A stretch of 64,000 nt of DNA from Tepidiforma bonchosmolovskayae. Lineage in GTDB: Bacteria > Chloroflexota > Dehalococcoidia > Tepidiformales > Tepidiformaceae. Where the stretch lies: assembly GCF_008838325.1 (NCBI RefSeq), contig NZ_CP042829.1, forward strand, positions 124,001 to 188,000. Reading direction: 5' to 3'. A model generated the notes under the pieces. That model searched no databases. It was not told where the DNA came from and saw only the letters and a program-made list of their open reading frames with translations. Within the stretch, counting starts at the first letter, position 1. Each line of letters begins with the position of its first letter. A program made the translations under genes and the position numbers. Of the stretch, positions 57,107 to 64,000 are shown piece after piece.

Positions 57107-58108
57107 GTGCGAGACGTTACGGCCGTTTCCCTCGGCGACAATACGATCTACCTGGTCACGCTCGATGGCGCGCGTGTGCTCATCGACACGGGGCCGGACT
57201 TCCGCGGCGCGGACGCGCTCCTGGAGGAGGCGCTGCGAGGCCGGCTGCCGGACCTCGTGATTGCGACGCATGGCCACCTCGACCACGCGGGCCTCGGGGC
57301 CTGGTGGCAGGCGCGCGGCGTGCCGGTGGCGATGCACCGGCTCGACTGGCCGCTCGCCACGGGCAAGGAACCGTCGGGCGAGGAGTTCGCCGCCCTCGAA
57401 CGGTTCGTACAGGACTGCGGAGCGCCTGCCGACGTTGCGCTGGAGGCGCGGGCCGGCGTCGAGGCGCGGCGGCGGTGGTCGGCTGAGGCACGGGGCGGCG
57501 ACTACCGGCCGGCGGGCCGGGACCGGCGCTGGCCGACCGGGCTGCGGTACGTTCCGTTTACGCCCGCGAAGGGTCTTGAGGATGCCATGGTGCCGGGGCT
57601 CGAGCTGCTTCACCTGCCCGGGCACACGCCCGGCAACGCCGTGGCCTGGGTGCCATCAGAAGGGTGGCTGTTCTCGGGCGACCAGCTCCTGCCGGGGCTG
57701 ACGCCCACGCCGGCGCTCCAGGGGCACCACGGAGCTGGCGGGCCAGACTGGCGGCTGCGGAGCCTGCCGCTCTTCATCGATGGCCTTCAGCGCATCCGGG
57801 GGCTGGCGCCGGCACGGTGCTTTCCGGGCCACGGCGAGCCGTTCGGCGACGTGACGGCGGCGGTGGACGCGAACCTCGCACAGGCCGAGCAGCGCGCAGA
57901 ACGGGCGCTCGACATCCTGCGGGCGGCAGGACCCCGCACGGTCTACGAGCTCGCGGAGGCGCTCTACCCCCGGGCGGTCCGGCGGCGGTTCTGGCAGATC
58001 GTGGCGACGGTCCAGGGGGTGCTCGACCTGCTCGAAGCCCGGGGACAGGCGGTCAGCGACGGCGTTCGCTGGGAAGTGGCTCAGGCAGCGAGCGCCGCCC
58101 GCTCCTGA
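57107..58108 (+). CDS. Metallo-beta-lactamase-fold hydrolase
   Basis: A 333-residue two-metal hydrolase: THGHLDHAG (HxHxDH), HLPGHTPGNAV, FSGDQLLPG and FPGHGEP. The long C-terminal helical domain (TVYELAEALYPRAVRRRFWQIVATVQGVL) resembles LACTB2-type proteins, suggesting phosphodiester, thioester or nucleic acid substrates. GTG start with no Shine-Dalgarno, six bases after a -10 box. The end overlaps CheW on the other strand by 28 bases. Confidence 0.88.
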   Translation: MRDVTAVSLGDNTIYLVTLDGARVLIDTGPDFRGADALLEEALRGRLPDLVIATHGHLDHAGLGAWWQARGVPVAMHRLDWPLATGKEPSGEEFAALERFVQDCGAPADVALEARAGVEARRRWSAEARGGDYRPAGRDRRWPTGLRYVPFTPAKGLEDAMVPGLELLHLPGHTPGNAVAWVPSEGWLFSGDQLLPGLTPTPALQGHHGAGGPDWRLRSLPLFIDGLQRIRGLAPARCFPGHGEPFGDVTAAVDANLAQAEQRAERALDILRAAGPRTVYELAEALYPRAVRRRFWQIVATVQGVLDLLEARGQAVSDGVRWEVAQAASAARS

Positions 58109-58536
58109 CCCGGTTCGACGAGTTCGGCGCTCACAAGCCAACCGACCAGCTCATCCCGGTGCTTGAGCACGACCCGCCGCGTAGCGCCGGGGATGCGCAC
58201 CAGTTCGAACTCCTCGGGCCGGGCCGTCGTGACCTCTTCGACCCCATCGACGAGGAGCGCGGCCGCGCCCTCGCCGGCTGAGACGACGATGAGCCGCCGG
58301 TCGGGCGAGGTCTCCGCGTGGCCGAGACCGAGACGCGCGGCGAGGTCGATGACCGGGATCGCCTGGCCGCGCACCTGCGTGAGGCCGAGGACGTGCGGGG
58401 GCGCCCCGGGCGACGGCGTCAGGGACCCCGGCACGAGAATTTCGCGGACATCGTCGATGGACAGCGCCTGGAGCGTGCGCCCAACGCGAAAGATGACGCA
58501 CTGGACCGGCGACGACGGAAGAGCTGCTGATGCCAT
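58081..58536 (-). CDS. CheW-like domain protein
   Basis: A 151-residue CheW fold: LQALSIDDVREIL, VLGLTQVRGQAIPVIDLAARLGL, LIVVSAGEGAAALLVDGVEEVT. CheW links chemoreceptors to CheA, but no cheA or receptor gene is here, so its partner is elsewhere. GGGAGG precedes ATG 58536. Confidence 0.88.
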   Translation of the reverse strand: MASAALPSSPVQCVIFRVGRTLQALSIDDVREILVPGSLTPSPGAPPHVLGLTQVRGQAIPVIDLAARLGLGHAETSPDRRLIVVSAGEGAAALLVDGVEEVTTARPEEFELVRIPGATRRVVLKHRDELVGWLVSAELVEPGQERAALAA

Positions 58537-58603
58537 GACAACCGACCTCCCGCTGCGGTTATCGGAAGGCTACAGGCGCGGATGGAGGCACCGGATGGCC
58601 GTT

Positions 58604-58612
58604 TGTTAGGAT
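58604..58612 (+). promoter_or_regulatory. Extended -10 of a leaderless Fur-family mRNA
   Basis: TGtTAGGAT with the hexamer at 58607-58612, then TGTCAC and GTG 58619. Confidence 0.55.
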
Positions 58613-58618
58613 TGTCAC

Positions 58619-59038
58619 GTGGGGTTTACCGAACTCGCGAACGCGCGGCTTGAGACGATTGGCTTCCGGTCGACGGCCCCGAGGAGGGCCGTGCTGCGGG
58701 CGATCGAAGCGGCGGGCGCCCCGTTTACCGTCGAGGACCTGCTGGCCAGCCTCCCGGACGTCGGGCGGGCGACGGTGTTCCGCACGATCAAACTCCTGCA
58801 CGAGCTGGAGCTCCTCTGCCGCGTGCCGCTCGAAGACGGGAGCGTCCGGTACCAGCTCAGCCAGGGGGAACACCACCACCACCTCGTCTGCCGCGGCTGC
58901 GGGCGGTTCACCGAATTCACGGACCTTGAGCTGGACGCCCGGATCCAGGAACAGGCGCGGGCGCATGACTTTACCCTCGAAGGGCACGCCGTCGAGCTGT
59001 ACGGCCTGTGCCGCGAGTGCCGCGGGCAGGGCGCATAG
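58619..59038 (+). CDS. Fur-family metalloregulator
   Basis: A 139-residue repressor: winged helix (FRSTAPRRAVLRAI, SLPDVGRATVFRTIKLLHELEL), then the HHHHLVCRGCG metal site and a second CRECRG pair. The two CxxC pairs give the structural zinc. Fe, Zn or Mn specificity is not clear. GTG 58619 has no Shine-Dalgarno and lies six bases after the -10, so it is probably leaderless. The stop codon is directly followed by the tRNA-Leu. Confidence 0.9.
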   Translation: MGFTELANARLETIGFRSTAPRRAVLRAIEAAGAPFTVEDLLASLPDVGRATVFRTIKLLHELELLCRVPLEDGSVRYQLSQGEHHHHLVCRGCGRFTEFTDLELDARIQEQARAHDFTLEGHAVELYGLCRECRGQGA

Positions 59039-59119
59039 GCCGGGGTGGCGGAATGGCAGACGCAGCCGGCTTAAACCCGGCGGCCGCGAGGCATGTGGGT
59101 TCGAATCCCTCCCCCGGCA
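59039..59119 (+). tRNA. tRNA-Leu (UAA)
   Basis: Acceptor GCCGGGG/CCCCGGC, discriminator A, anticodon loop CTTAAAC, variable arm GGCCGCGAGGCATG, T-loop TTCGAAT. CCA is not encoded (GAA follows), unlike the other tRNAs here. It begins at the base after the Fur stop, so both are probably cut from one transcript. Confidence 0.93.
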
Positions 59120-59361
59120 GAACCCCTCCCCGGATTGATGCGAAACCTGAATGGTGAGGGCCGGCACCGGCCGCAGGGCAGGCACGGGCGGGCGCGCGCT
59201 GCACGGCGGAACCAGCGGGCTGGCGGGTCGAGCACCGGTCCGGGCCCGGCGCCGGCCCTTCGGGCGCAGACGTTACGCCGGCCGGCGGGCCTGCGCGGTA
59301 CTTATGACGTTTTGGCGAGCGAAATTATTGAACGGGTTCGATTTATGGCATGCAGGGGCCG

Positions 59362-59607
59362 TCAGCCGGCGCCGGCATGCGGAGCGACGTCGCTTTCGTA
59401 GGGCGTTGCCGAGTGCGCGACCTGGCGGAACGGCTCAAACATCGTGTCGAAGCGGCGCACTTCGACGGGGCGGCGAATGCCCTGGTGTTCGCAGGCTGAG
59501 CCGACCGAGCAGCTGGCGCAGCAGTACTTCCGACCGGCCATGATGTGCGGCGGCGACGTGTAGACTGCATGGCAGCGGATGCAGCGCTGAGGCTCGGCGT
59601 TCGTCAT
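59362..59607 (-). CDS. Small cysteine-rich, probably zinc-binding protein
   Basis: An 81-residue protein with CIRC, a 14-residue spacer, then CCASC and SVGSAC, a likely zinc ribbon or two-metal site. GGAG lies 5 bases before ATG 59607. A larger frame starting upstream is antisense to pduO and rejected. Family not recognised. It faces the tRNA-Leu across about 240 gene-free bases (59120-59361), in which I see only GC-rich repeats. Confidence 0.6.
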   Translation of the reverse strand: MTNAEPQRCIRCHAVYTSPPHIMAGRKYCCASCSVGSACEHQGIRRPVEVRRFDTMFEPFRQVAHSATPYESDVAPHAGAG

Positions 59608-59688
59608 CGGGCTCCCCGGGATGTCGATTCGCTCACATTCTGCGCAGGCGCGCCGCTCCGCGAAAGCTGAACGATTGCGCAGGTAGCC

Positions 59689-60255
59689 ATGGTTCGCATC
59701 AATCGCGTCTACACCCGCGCCGGGGATACCGGCACCACCGCCCTCGGAGGCGGCCAGCGCGTTCCCAAGGAGAGCCTCCGTATCGAGGCGTACGGGACGG
59801 TGGACGAGCTGAACAGCGTCCTCGGCGTGGCGATCGCCGCCGGCCTCGACCCATCGATGCGGGAGCGGTTCCACATCATCCAGCAGGTGCTGTTCAACCT
59901 CGGCTCGGACCTGTGCATCCTCGAGGAGGACAAGGAACGGCTGCCGGTGCCGCGGGTCGAGCCCCGCCACGTCGAGCAGCTCGAGCAGTGGATCGACGAG
60001 TGGAACGAGGCGCTCGAGCCGCTCACGAGTTTCATCCTGCCAGGGGGCGACCTGGCTGCGGCCCAGCTCCACGTCGCGCGGACGGTCTGCCGCCGGGCCG
60101 AACGGGCGGTGGTGGCGCTCTCTCGGGAGGAGCCGATCGGCGCGGAGGTGGTCCCGTACCTCAACCGGCTCTCGGACTTCCTGTTCGTGGCTGCCAGGTA
60201 CCAGGCAAAGCTGGCCGGCGTGGGCGACATCCTCTGGGACAGCCGGAAGTACTGA
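59689..60255 (+). CDS. ATP:cob(I)alamin adenosyltransferase (PduO/MMAB type)
   Basis: A 188-residue enzyme making adenosylcobalamin. N-terminal VYTRAGDTGTTAL is the ATP loop, with TVDELNSVLG, the catalytic RRAER in CRRAERAVV and LNRLSDFLFVAARY. ATG 59689 has GCAGG close before it. No cobalamin-dependent mutase gene is in the window. Confidence 0.95.
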   Translation: MVRINRVYTRAGDTGTTALGGGQRVPKESLRIEAYGTVDELNSVLGVAIAAGLDPSMRERFHIIQQVLFNLGSDLCILEEDKERLPVPRVEPRHVEQLEQWIDEWNEALEPLTSFILPGGDLAAAQLHVARTVCRRAERAVVALSREEPIGAEVVPYLNRLSDFLFVAARYQAKLAGVGDILWDSRKY

Positions 60256-60268
60256 GGAGGCGGCAGTG

Positions 60269-61087
60269 ATGGGGCGTTTCGAGGGAAAAGTCGGCGTTGT
60301 GACCGGGGGCGGCACCGGCATCGGCCTGGCATGCGCGCGGGCGATCGTCGAAGGCGGCGGGAGGGTGTTCCTTGCGGGCCGGCGCGAGGCGGTCCTCCGG
60401 GCGGCGGCCGAGCAGCTCGGCCCGGCTGCCGACTACGTCGTGTGCGACGTGGCCGACGACGCCTCGGTCGCCTCGGCCTTCGCAAACGTGGAGAAGACCG
60501 CCGGGGCGCTGCACCTGGCCGTCAACGCCGCAGGCACGGGGACCGTCGGGAGCGTCCTCAACGGGCCGGTCAGCGAGTTCACGCGCGTGCTGGAGACGAA
60601 CCTGACGGGCGCGTACCGGGCGATGCAGCACGAGGCGCGCCTCATGGCGCGGTCCGGCGGGGGGAGCATCGTCAACATCAGCTCCATTGCCGGGACGCAT
60701 ACGCACCGGTGGATGACAGCGTACTGCGTGGCCAAGGCGGGGCTGAACATGCTGACGCGCTGCGCGGCGGACGACCTCGGTGAGCTGGGCATCCGGGTCA
60801 ATGCGGTGGCGCCCGGGCTGGTGCCCACCGACCTCGCGGCGGGGCTCGTCGCGAACGAGGAGACGGTCGCCGAGTACCTGCGGTGCATGCCGCTGGCGCG
60901 GCTTGGCACGACGGAAGACATTGCGCATGCCGTGGCCTTCCTGCTGAGCGACGAAGCGAGCTGGATTACGGGGATGGTCGTGGCGGCCGACGGGGGCCAC
61001 CATCTTCGGCAGGGGCCCGACCTGCTGCACCAGTTCCGCCCCATGTTCGGGGGCGCGGCCGGCAGCCCGGCTCCGAGCCGGGCTTGA
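60269..61087 (+). CDS. Short-chain dehydrogenase/reductase
   Basis: A 272-residue SDR: TGGGTGIG, NAAG, ISS and YCVAK catalytic lysine, AGRR for NADP. GAGGAGG suits ATG 60269 (GTG 60266 also possible). 13 bases after pduO, so likely co-transcribed; substrate unknown. C-terminus has an extra 25-residue tail (RQGPDLLHQFRPMF). Confidence 0.9.
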   Translation: MGRFEGKVGVVTGGGTGIGLACARAIVEGGGRVFLAGRREAVLRAAAEQLGPAADYVVCDVADDASVASAFANVEKTAGALHLAVNAAGTGTVGSVLNGPVSEFTRVLETNLTGAYRAMQHEARLMARSGGGSIVNISSIAGTHTHRWMTAYCVAKAGLNMLTRCAADDLGELGIRVNAVAPGLVPTDLAAGLVANEETVAEYLRCMPLARLGTTEDIAHAVAFLLSDEASWITGMVVAADGGHHLRQGPDLLHQFRPMFGGAAGSPAPSRA

Positions 61088-61166
61088 CACCCCCGCAACC
61101 GGCCCTACGCTAAGCCTGCCCGGCAGCCCCCACACTTACCGGCCGGGAAACAAGGAGTGCACAGGA

Positions 61167-61478
61167 ATGGCGGATCTCAAAGAAGCGGCAGAGCAGTTTG
61201 CGAAGGACCTCGTGAACCAGAACATCGCGGGCCTCATGATGGCCTTCACCCCGAACGGTATGGGGCAGGCGATGGCCCTGCAGGCGCAGATGCAGGCTGC
61301 GGGCGGCCCCCAGCCCACCGGCACCCCGACCGTGACCGTGGAGCTGCAGGGGCAGGAGGGCGACGACCACCTGGTCGACATCGTGATGTCGTCGGATGCC
61401 GGCACCCGCACCATCGCGACCCGCTGGAAGGATGTGGCAGGTGCGTGGAAGGTTGACGGCATCGCGCTGAAGGCCTGA
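61167..61478 (+). CDS. Hypothetical SnoaL/NTF2-like small protein
   Basis: A 103-residue protein whose order (helix FAKDLVNQNIAGLMMAF, then strands TVTVELQGQ, HLVDIVMS, TIATRWKDVAGAWKVDGIAL) is NTF2-like. No catalytic residues are obvious. AAGGAG precedes ATG; a terminator follows. Function not known. Confidence 0.6.
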   Translation: MADLKEAAEQFAKDLVNQNIAGLMMAFTPNGMGQAMALQAQMQAAGGPQPTGTPTVTVELQGQEGDDHLVDIVMSSDAGTRTIATRWKDVAGAWKVDGIALKA

Positions 61479-61504
61479 CCGGCCCGCTGCGACCGCAGAA
61501 CCGA

Positions 61505-61534
61505 GGCCGCCCACGTGGGCGGCCTTTCGCTTTT
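61505..61534 (+). terminator. Rho-independent terminator after the small hypothetical gene
   Basis: Stem GGCCGCCC/GGGCGGCC (61505-61512 with 61517-61524), ACGT loop, then TTTCGCTTTT. Confidence 0.85.
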
Positions 61535-61548
61535 CGGCGGGCCGAGCC

Positions 61549-61557
61549 TGCTACGCT
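61549..61557 (+). promoter_or_regulatory. Extended -10 of a leaderless AarF mRNA
   Basis: TGcTACGCT (hexamer 61552-61557), then seven bases GAATGGC and ATG 61565, directly after the terminator. Confidence 0.55.
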
Positions 61558-61564
61558 GAATGGC

Positions 61565-62920
61565 ATGGCGGAGACACTGACTGGAGCGCGGCCGCTCCCC
61601 TGGCCGCAGCGGATTCGGAGGTTCATCGACGTCGGGTGGACCTTCGTCGTTATCTACCTCACCTACAAGCGGCTGCAGAAATTCCCGGCCCGGGACCCCG
61701 AGGAGCGCGCCTGGCGGCTTTCGAATGCACACCTGGCAAATGCCCGCCGAATTTACGCGCTCGCAACGCGGATGGAAGGGCTGCTCATCAAAACGTGCCA
61801 GTTCATCTCGAGCCGGGCCGATGTCGCGCCCCCGGAGTACATCAGCGTCTTGAGCCGGCTCCAGGACCGGGTGCCGGCGCGCCCGTTCCGGGAGGTGGCT
61901 GAGCAGGTGCGGCGCGAGCTTGGCGCCCATCCTGACGCCATCTTCGCGGAGTTTTCGCGGACGCCAATCGCGTCGGCGTCGCTGGCCCAGGTGCACCGCG
62001 CGCGGACGAAGGACGGCCACGACGTCGCCATCAAGGTCCAGTACCCGGGCATCGACCGCGTGCTGGAGACCGACCTCCGGAACATCTCCATCCTGGTTCG
62101 CATCCTGGCCCGGATCGAGCCGAACTTCGATTTCCGGGTCATCATGGACGAGCTGAACCGGCAGGTGCCGCGGGAGCTCGACTTTATCCTCGAAGGGCAG
62201 AGCGCCGAGCGGGTCGCGCGCGACCTTTCGCACCGGCGGGACATCCGCATCCCGAAAGTGTACTGGGAGTACACCGCGCGGCGGGTCCTGACGACCGAGT
62301 TCATCGAGGCGACCAAGATTTCGGACATCCCGGCGCTGCTGGCGCAGGGCATCGACCCGAATGATGTGGCGCTTATCATGACCGAGGCGTACTGCGAGCA
62401 GATTCTCGTGCACGGCTACTTCCACGCGGACCCGCACCCGGGCAATCTGCTGGTGCTTCCGGGGCCAGTGGTCGTGTTCATCGACTTCGGGCTCTCGAAG
62501 GAGCTCCCGGAGGACTTCCGCCTGAACTATGCGCGGCTGGTCGTGGCGATGATGCGGCAGGACGAAAAGGAGATGGTGGAGGCCTTCCGGGCGATTGGCT
62601 TCCGAACGAAATCGGACGACCCGGAGACGCTCATCGCCCTTGGGCGGTCGTTCTTTGAGGCAGCGGGGCCTGAGCAGAAGCCCTACATCGACGCGGATGT
62701 GATGCCCGAGGTCAACGAGCGGCTGGCGCGCATCCTGAACGCTAACCCGGTCACAGAGATCCCGGGGGAGATTCTGCTCATCTTCCGGGTGCTCGGGCTG
62801 ATGAGCGGCCTGCAGAAGCGGCTGGACAGCCGGGTGAATATGTTCGAGACGATTACCCCCTACGCCGAGGAGCAGGCGAAGCTGCTCGAAATGCGCGGGG
62901 CGGGAGAAGCGGCAGGCTGA
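61565..62920 (+). CDS. ABC1/AarF (UbiB-like) atypical kinase
   Basis: A 451-residue member of the UbiB/COQ8 family. ASASLAQVHRA, VAIKVQYPG, DFILEGQSAERV, HADPHPGN and IDFGLSKEL are the kinase motifs. The N-terminal KxGQ helix reads KTCQ (76-79), cysteine for the usual glycine. Family members act in quinone or lipid metabolism. No C-terminal membrane helices are obvious. Appears leaderless. Confidence 0.92.
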   Translation: MAETLTGARPLPWPQRIRRFIDVGWTFVVIYLTYKRLQKFPARDPEERAWRLSNAHLANARRIYALATRMEGLLIKTCQFISSRADVAPPEYISVLSRLQDRVPARPFREVAEQVRRELGAHPDAIFAEFSRTPIASASLAQVHRARTKDGHDVAIKVQYPGIDRVLETDLRNISILVRILARIEPNFDFRVIMDELNRQVPRELDFILEGQSAERVARDLSHRRDIRIPKVYWEYTARRVLTTEFIEATKISDIPALLAQGIDPNDVALIMTEAYCEQILVHGYFHADPHPGNLLVLPGPVVVFIDFGLSKELPEDFRLNYARLVVAMMRQDEKEMVEAFRAIGFRTKSDDPETLIALGRSFFEAAGPEQKPYIDADVMPEVNERLARILNANPVTEIPGEILLIFRVLGLMSGLQKRLDSRVNMFETITPYAEEQAKLLEMRGAGEAAG

Positions 62921-62924
62921 CCGG

Positions 62925-63326
62925 TCAGATGAGCCAGTCTGCGATGGCCCGGAAGAGCGCGGTCGCGCTATCCCAGCCGAGGTAGAGCAGCGCGGCGGCC
63001 TGGACGGCCACCACGAGCCCGAGCGCCGCGACGAGGATGTTGCCGGCCAGGTTGCGGCGCCGCTGAGCGGCCCGGGCCTCCCGCTCGAGCCGCTCGAGTT
63101 CTGCGCGGAAGAACGCGCGGTCGTACTCGCGGCGGAGTTCAGGCTTCGAAAGCACCGCGTAGGCCTCGTTGAGGCGCTGCATCGCCTCCCGGGCGGAGTC
63201 GTCATACTGGGCCTGGCGCATCAGGTCGTCCGAGAGGCGCGCATAGGCGGCCTCGATGCCCGCAAGGTCAGCCTTTGGGGGCAGGTTGAGGATGGAGTAG
63301 TAATCGACCAGCCGGGGCTCGGCCAT
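62925..63326 (-). CDS. J-domain-like membrane protein without HPD
   Basis: A 133-residue protein. DYYSILNLPPKADLAGIEAAY starts like DnaJ, and NEAYAVLSKPELRREYDRAF ends like it, but where HPD should be the sequence runs LSDDLMRQAQYD. A membrane helix (NILVAALGLVVAVQAAALLYLG) is C-terminal. It probably cannot stimulate Hsp70 ATPase. GGGAGG precedes ATG 63326. Confidence 0.82.
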   Translation of the reverse strand: MAEPRLVDYYSILNLPPKADLAGIEAAYARLSDDLMRQAQYDDSAREAMQRLNEAYAVLSKPELRREYDRAFFRAELERLEREARAAQRRRNLAGNILVAALGLVVAVQAAALLYLGWDSATALFRAIADWLI

Positions 63327-63403
63327 TGCGTGCCCTCCCTACGGGAATAAGACGGCAGGGCGCAGGCAAAGATGAAGCCCTCGAGCGGCCGGCGGCGAAG
63401 AAT

Positions 63404-64000
63404 TCAGGGGGTGCAGGCGAGCCCGGCGATGTAGTAGCGCACCTGGCGGAGCGGCGTCTCCCGGTCGATGGGCGCGCCCCCGAAGACGTGCGCGAGGATG
63501 AACATGTTGAGGATGCCGGTGATTGCGGTGGCGCAGACGGGGACGTCATCGGTGCGCAGTTCGCCGGCCGCCATGCCCCGCGCGAGGATTTCGTCGAGCG
63601 GCAGACGCACGCGCTCCCCGAGTGCCTGAGAGAATTCGGCCATGGGCACGCCGCCAAGGCCGAATACTTCGCGCAGCACCAGCGCGATGATCTCCTCCTG
63701 CTGAAGGAAGCAGTCGAGGTACCGCTCGCAGTAGGCGAGCACCTGTTCGGCAACAGGCGCTTCGGCCGGGAGCTGGCTGCGGATGGTCTCAGCCAGCTCT
63801 TCGAGAATCTGGCGGACGATGCCGGCGTAGAGCCCCTCTTTTGAGCCGAAGTAGTAGTAGATCATCGGCTTCGTCGTGCCGGCGTCTTCCGAAACTTCGC
63901 GGAGTGAGGTGGCGGCGAAGCCCTTTTGCGAAAAGAGCCGCAGGGCGCTCGCGAAGATGCGGTCGCGAACGTCGGGTTCTCTCGCCTGGTCCTGGCCAGG
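63404..64000 (-). CDS. TetR/AcrR-family regulator, N-terminus beyond window
   Basis: The frame runs leftwards from the edge without a start. It includes most of the DNA-binding domain (RDRIFASALRLFSQKGFAATS, then EVSEDAGTTKPMIYYYFGSKEGLY) and the ligand domain (EELAETIRSQLPAE to YYIAGLACTP). The HTH is typical; ligand unknown. The true start lies past 64000. An ATG at 63865 is internal. Confidence 0.88.
   Translation of the reverse strand, partial: PGQDQAREPDVRDRIFASALRLFSQKGFAATSLREVSEDAGTTKPMIYYYFGSKEGLYAGIVRQILEELAETIRSQLPAEAPVAEQVLAYCERYLDCFLQQEEIIALVLREVFGLGGVPMAEFSQALGERVRLPLDEILARGMAAGELRTDDVPVCATAITGILNMFILAHVFGGAPIDRETPLRQVRYYIAGLACTP

Overview
The window is a GC-rich (roughly two thirds G+C) bacterial chromosome segment packed with housekeeping genes on both strands. 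I saw no phage genes, insertion sequences or CRISPR arrays. A Chloroflexota bacterium is most likely, perhaps a Tepidiforma-like member of the Dehalococcoidia side that keeps a cell wall. The inference rests on GC-rich codons, large STAND/TPR/BTAD regulators, an F420-type LLM oxidoreductase, Rex, MreB/MurA/FtsW, and SD-led genes mixed with apparently leaderless ones. It comes from gene content only; no marker gene was compared.

Layout. 1-1064: start of a flavin monooxygenase, a CAU tRNA and a zinc-ribbon gene. 1521-5459: aconitase and NADP-isocitrate dehydrogenase. 5468-10808: GNAT, DinG-type helicase/exonuclease and an EF-G-like GTPase. 10830-14880: operon of two membrane-anchored beta-propeller proteins and a secreted lytic-transglycosylase-like protein, with a strong promoter and structured leader. 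15146-19771: site-2-type protease, tyrA-aroA-gmk and an SDR. 19853-25696: tRNA-Asp and a leftward set comprising a hypothetical gene, a PanE-like reductase, DUF5317, a 29-residue secreted-type peptide and a 1057-residue ATPase/TPR/BTAD regulator. 25807-28359: CAP-like protein, Flp pilin, GDPD-like protein, tRNA-Lys and tRNA-Leu. 28425-34288: two peptide-ABC ATPases, LLM oxidoreductase, Ser/Thr kinase and FtsW-type protein.

34285-38087: serine biosynthesis (class V aminotransferase and a SerA carrying an N-terminal Xre-type HTH, with two matching operators upstream) and Rex. 38491-48940: mreB, murA and the whole F1Fo ATP synthase set, with a HAD phosphatase gene between atpG and atpD. 49055-52725: bifunctional-nuclease-family gene, MFS transporter, DUF951, pyrF and murI. 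52792-57032: ComB and a MoxR/DUF58/DUF4129 set. 57107-64000: metallo-hydrolase, CheW, Fur family, tRNA-Leu, small zinc protein, PduO adenosyltransferase, SDR, small hypothetical, AarF kinase, J-like membrane protein and a TetR cut by the window edge.

Best candidates for something new: (1) the secreted-type micro-peptide beside a TPR/BTAD regulator, with a palindrome in the peptide gene's upstream region, which looks like a peptide-pheromone circuit; (2) the in-frame HTH-SerA fusion with paired 8-3-8 operators at its start, suggesting a biosynthetic enzyme that controls its own gene; (3) a series of genes whose start codon lies 5-8 bases after a -10 hexamer (leaderless mRNAs); (4) kinase and ftsW genes whose start codons abut head to head, the kinase apparently starting at CTG.
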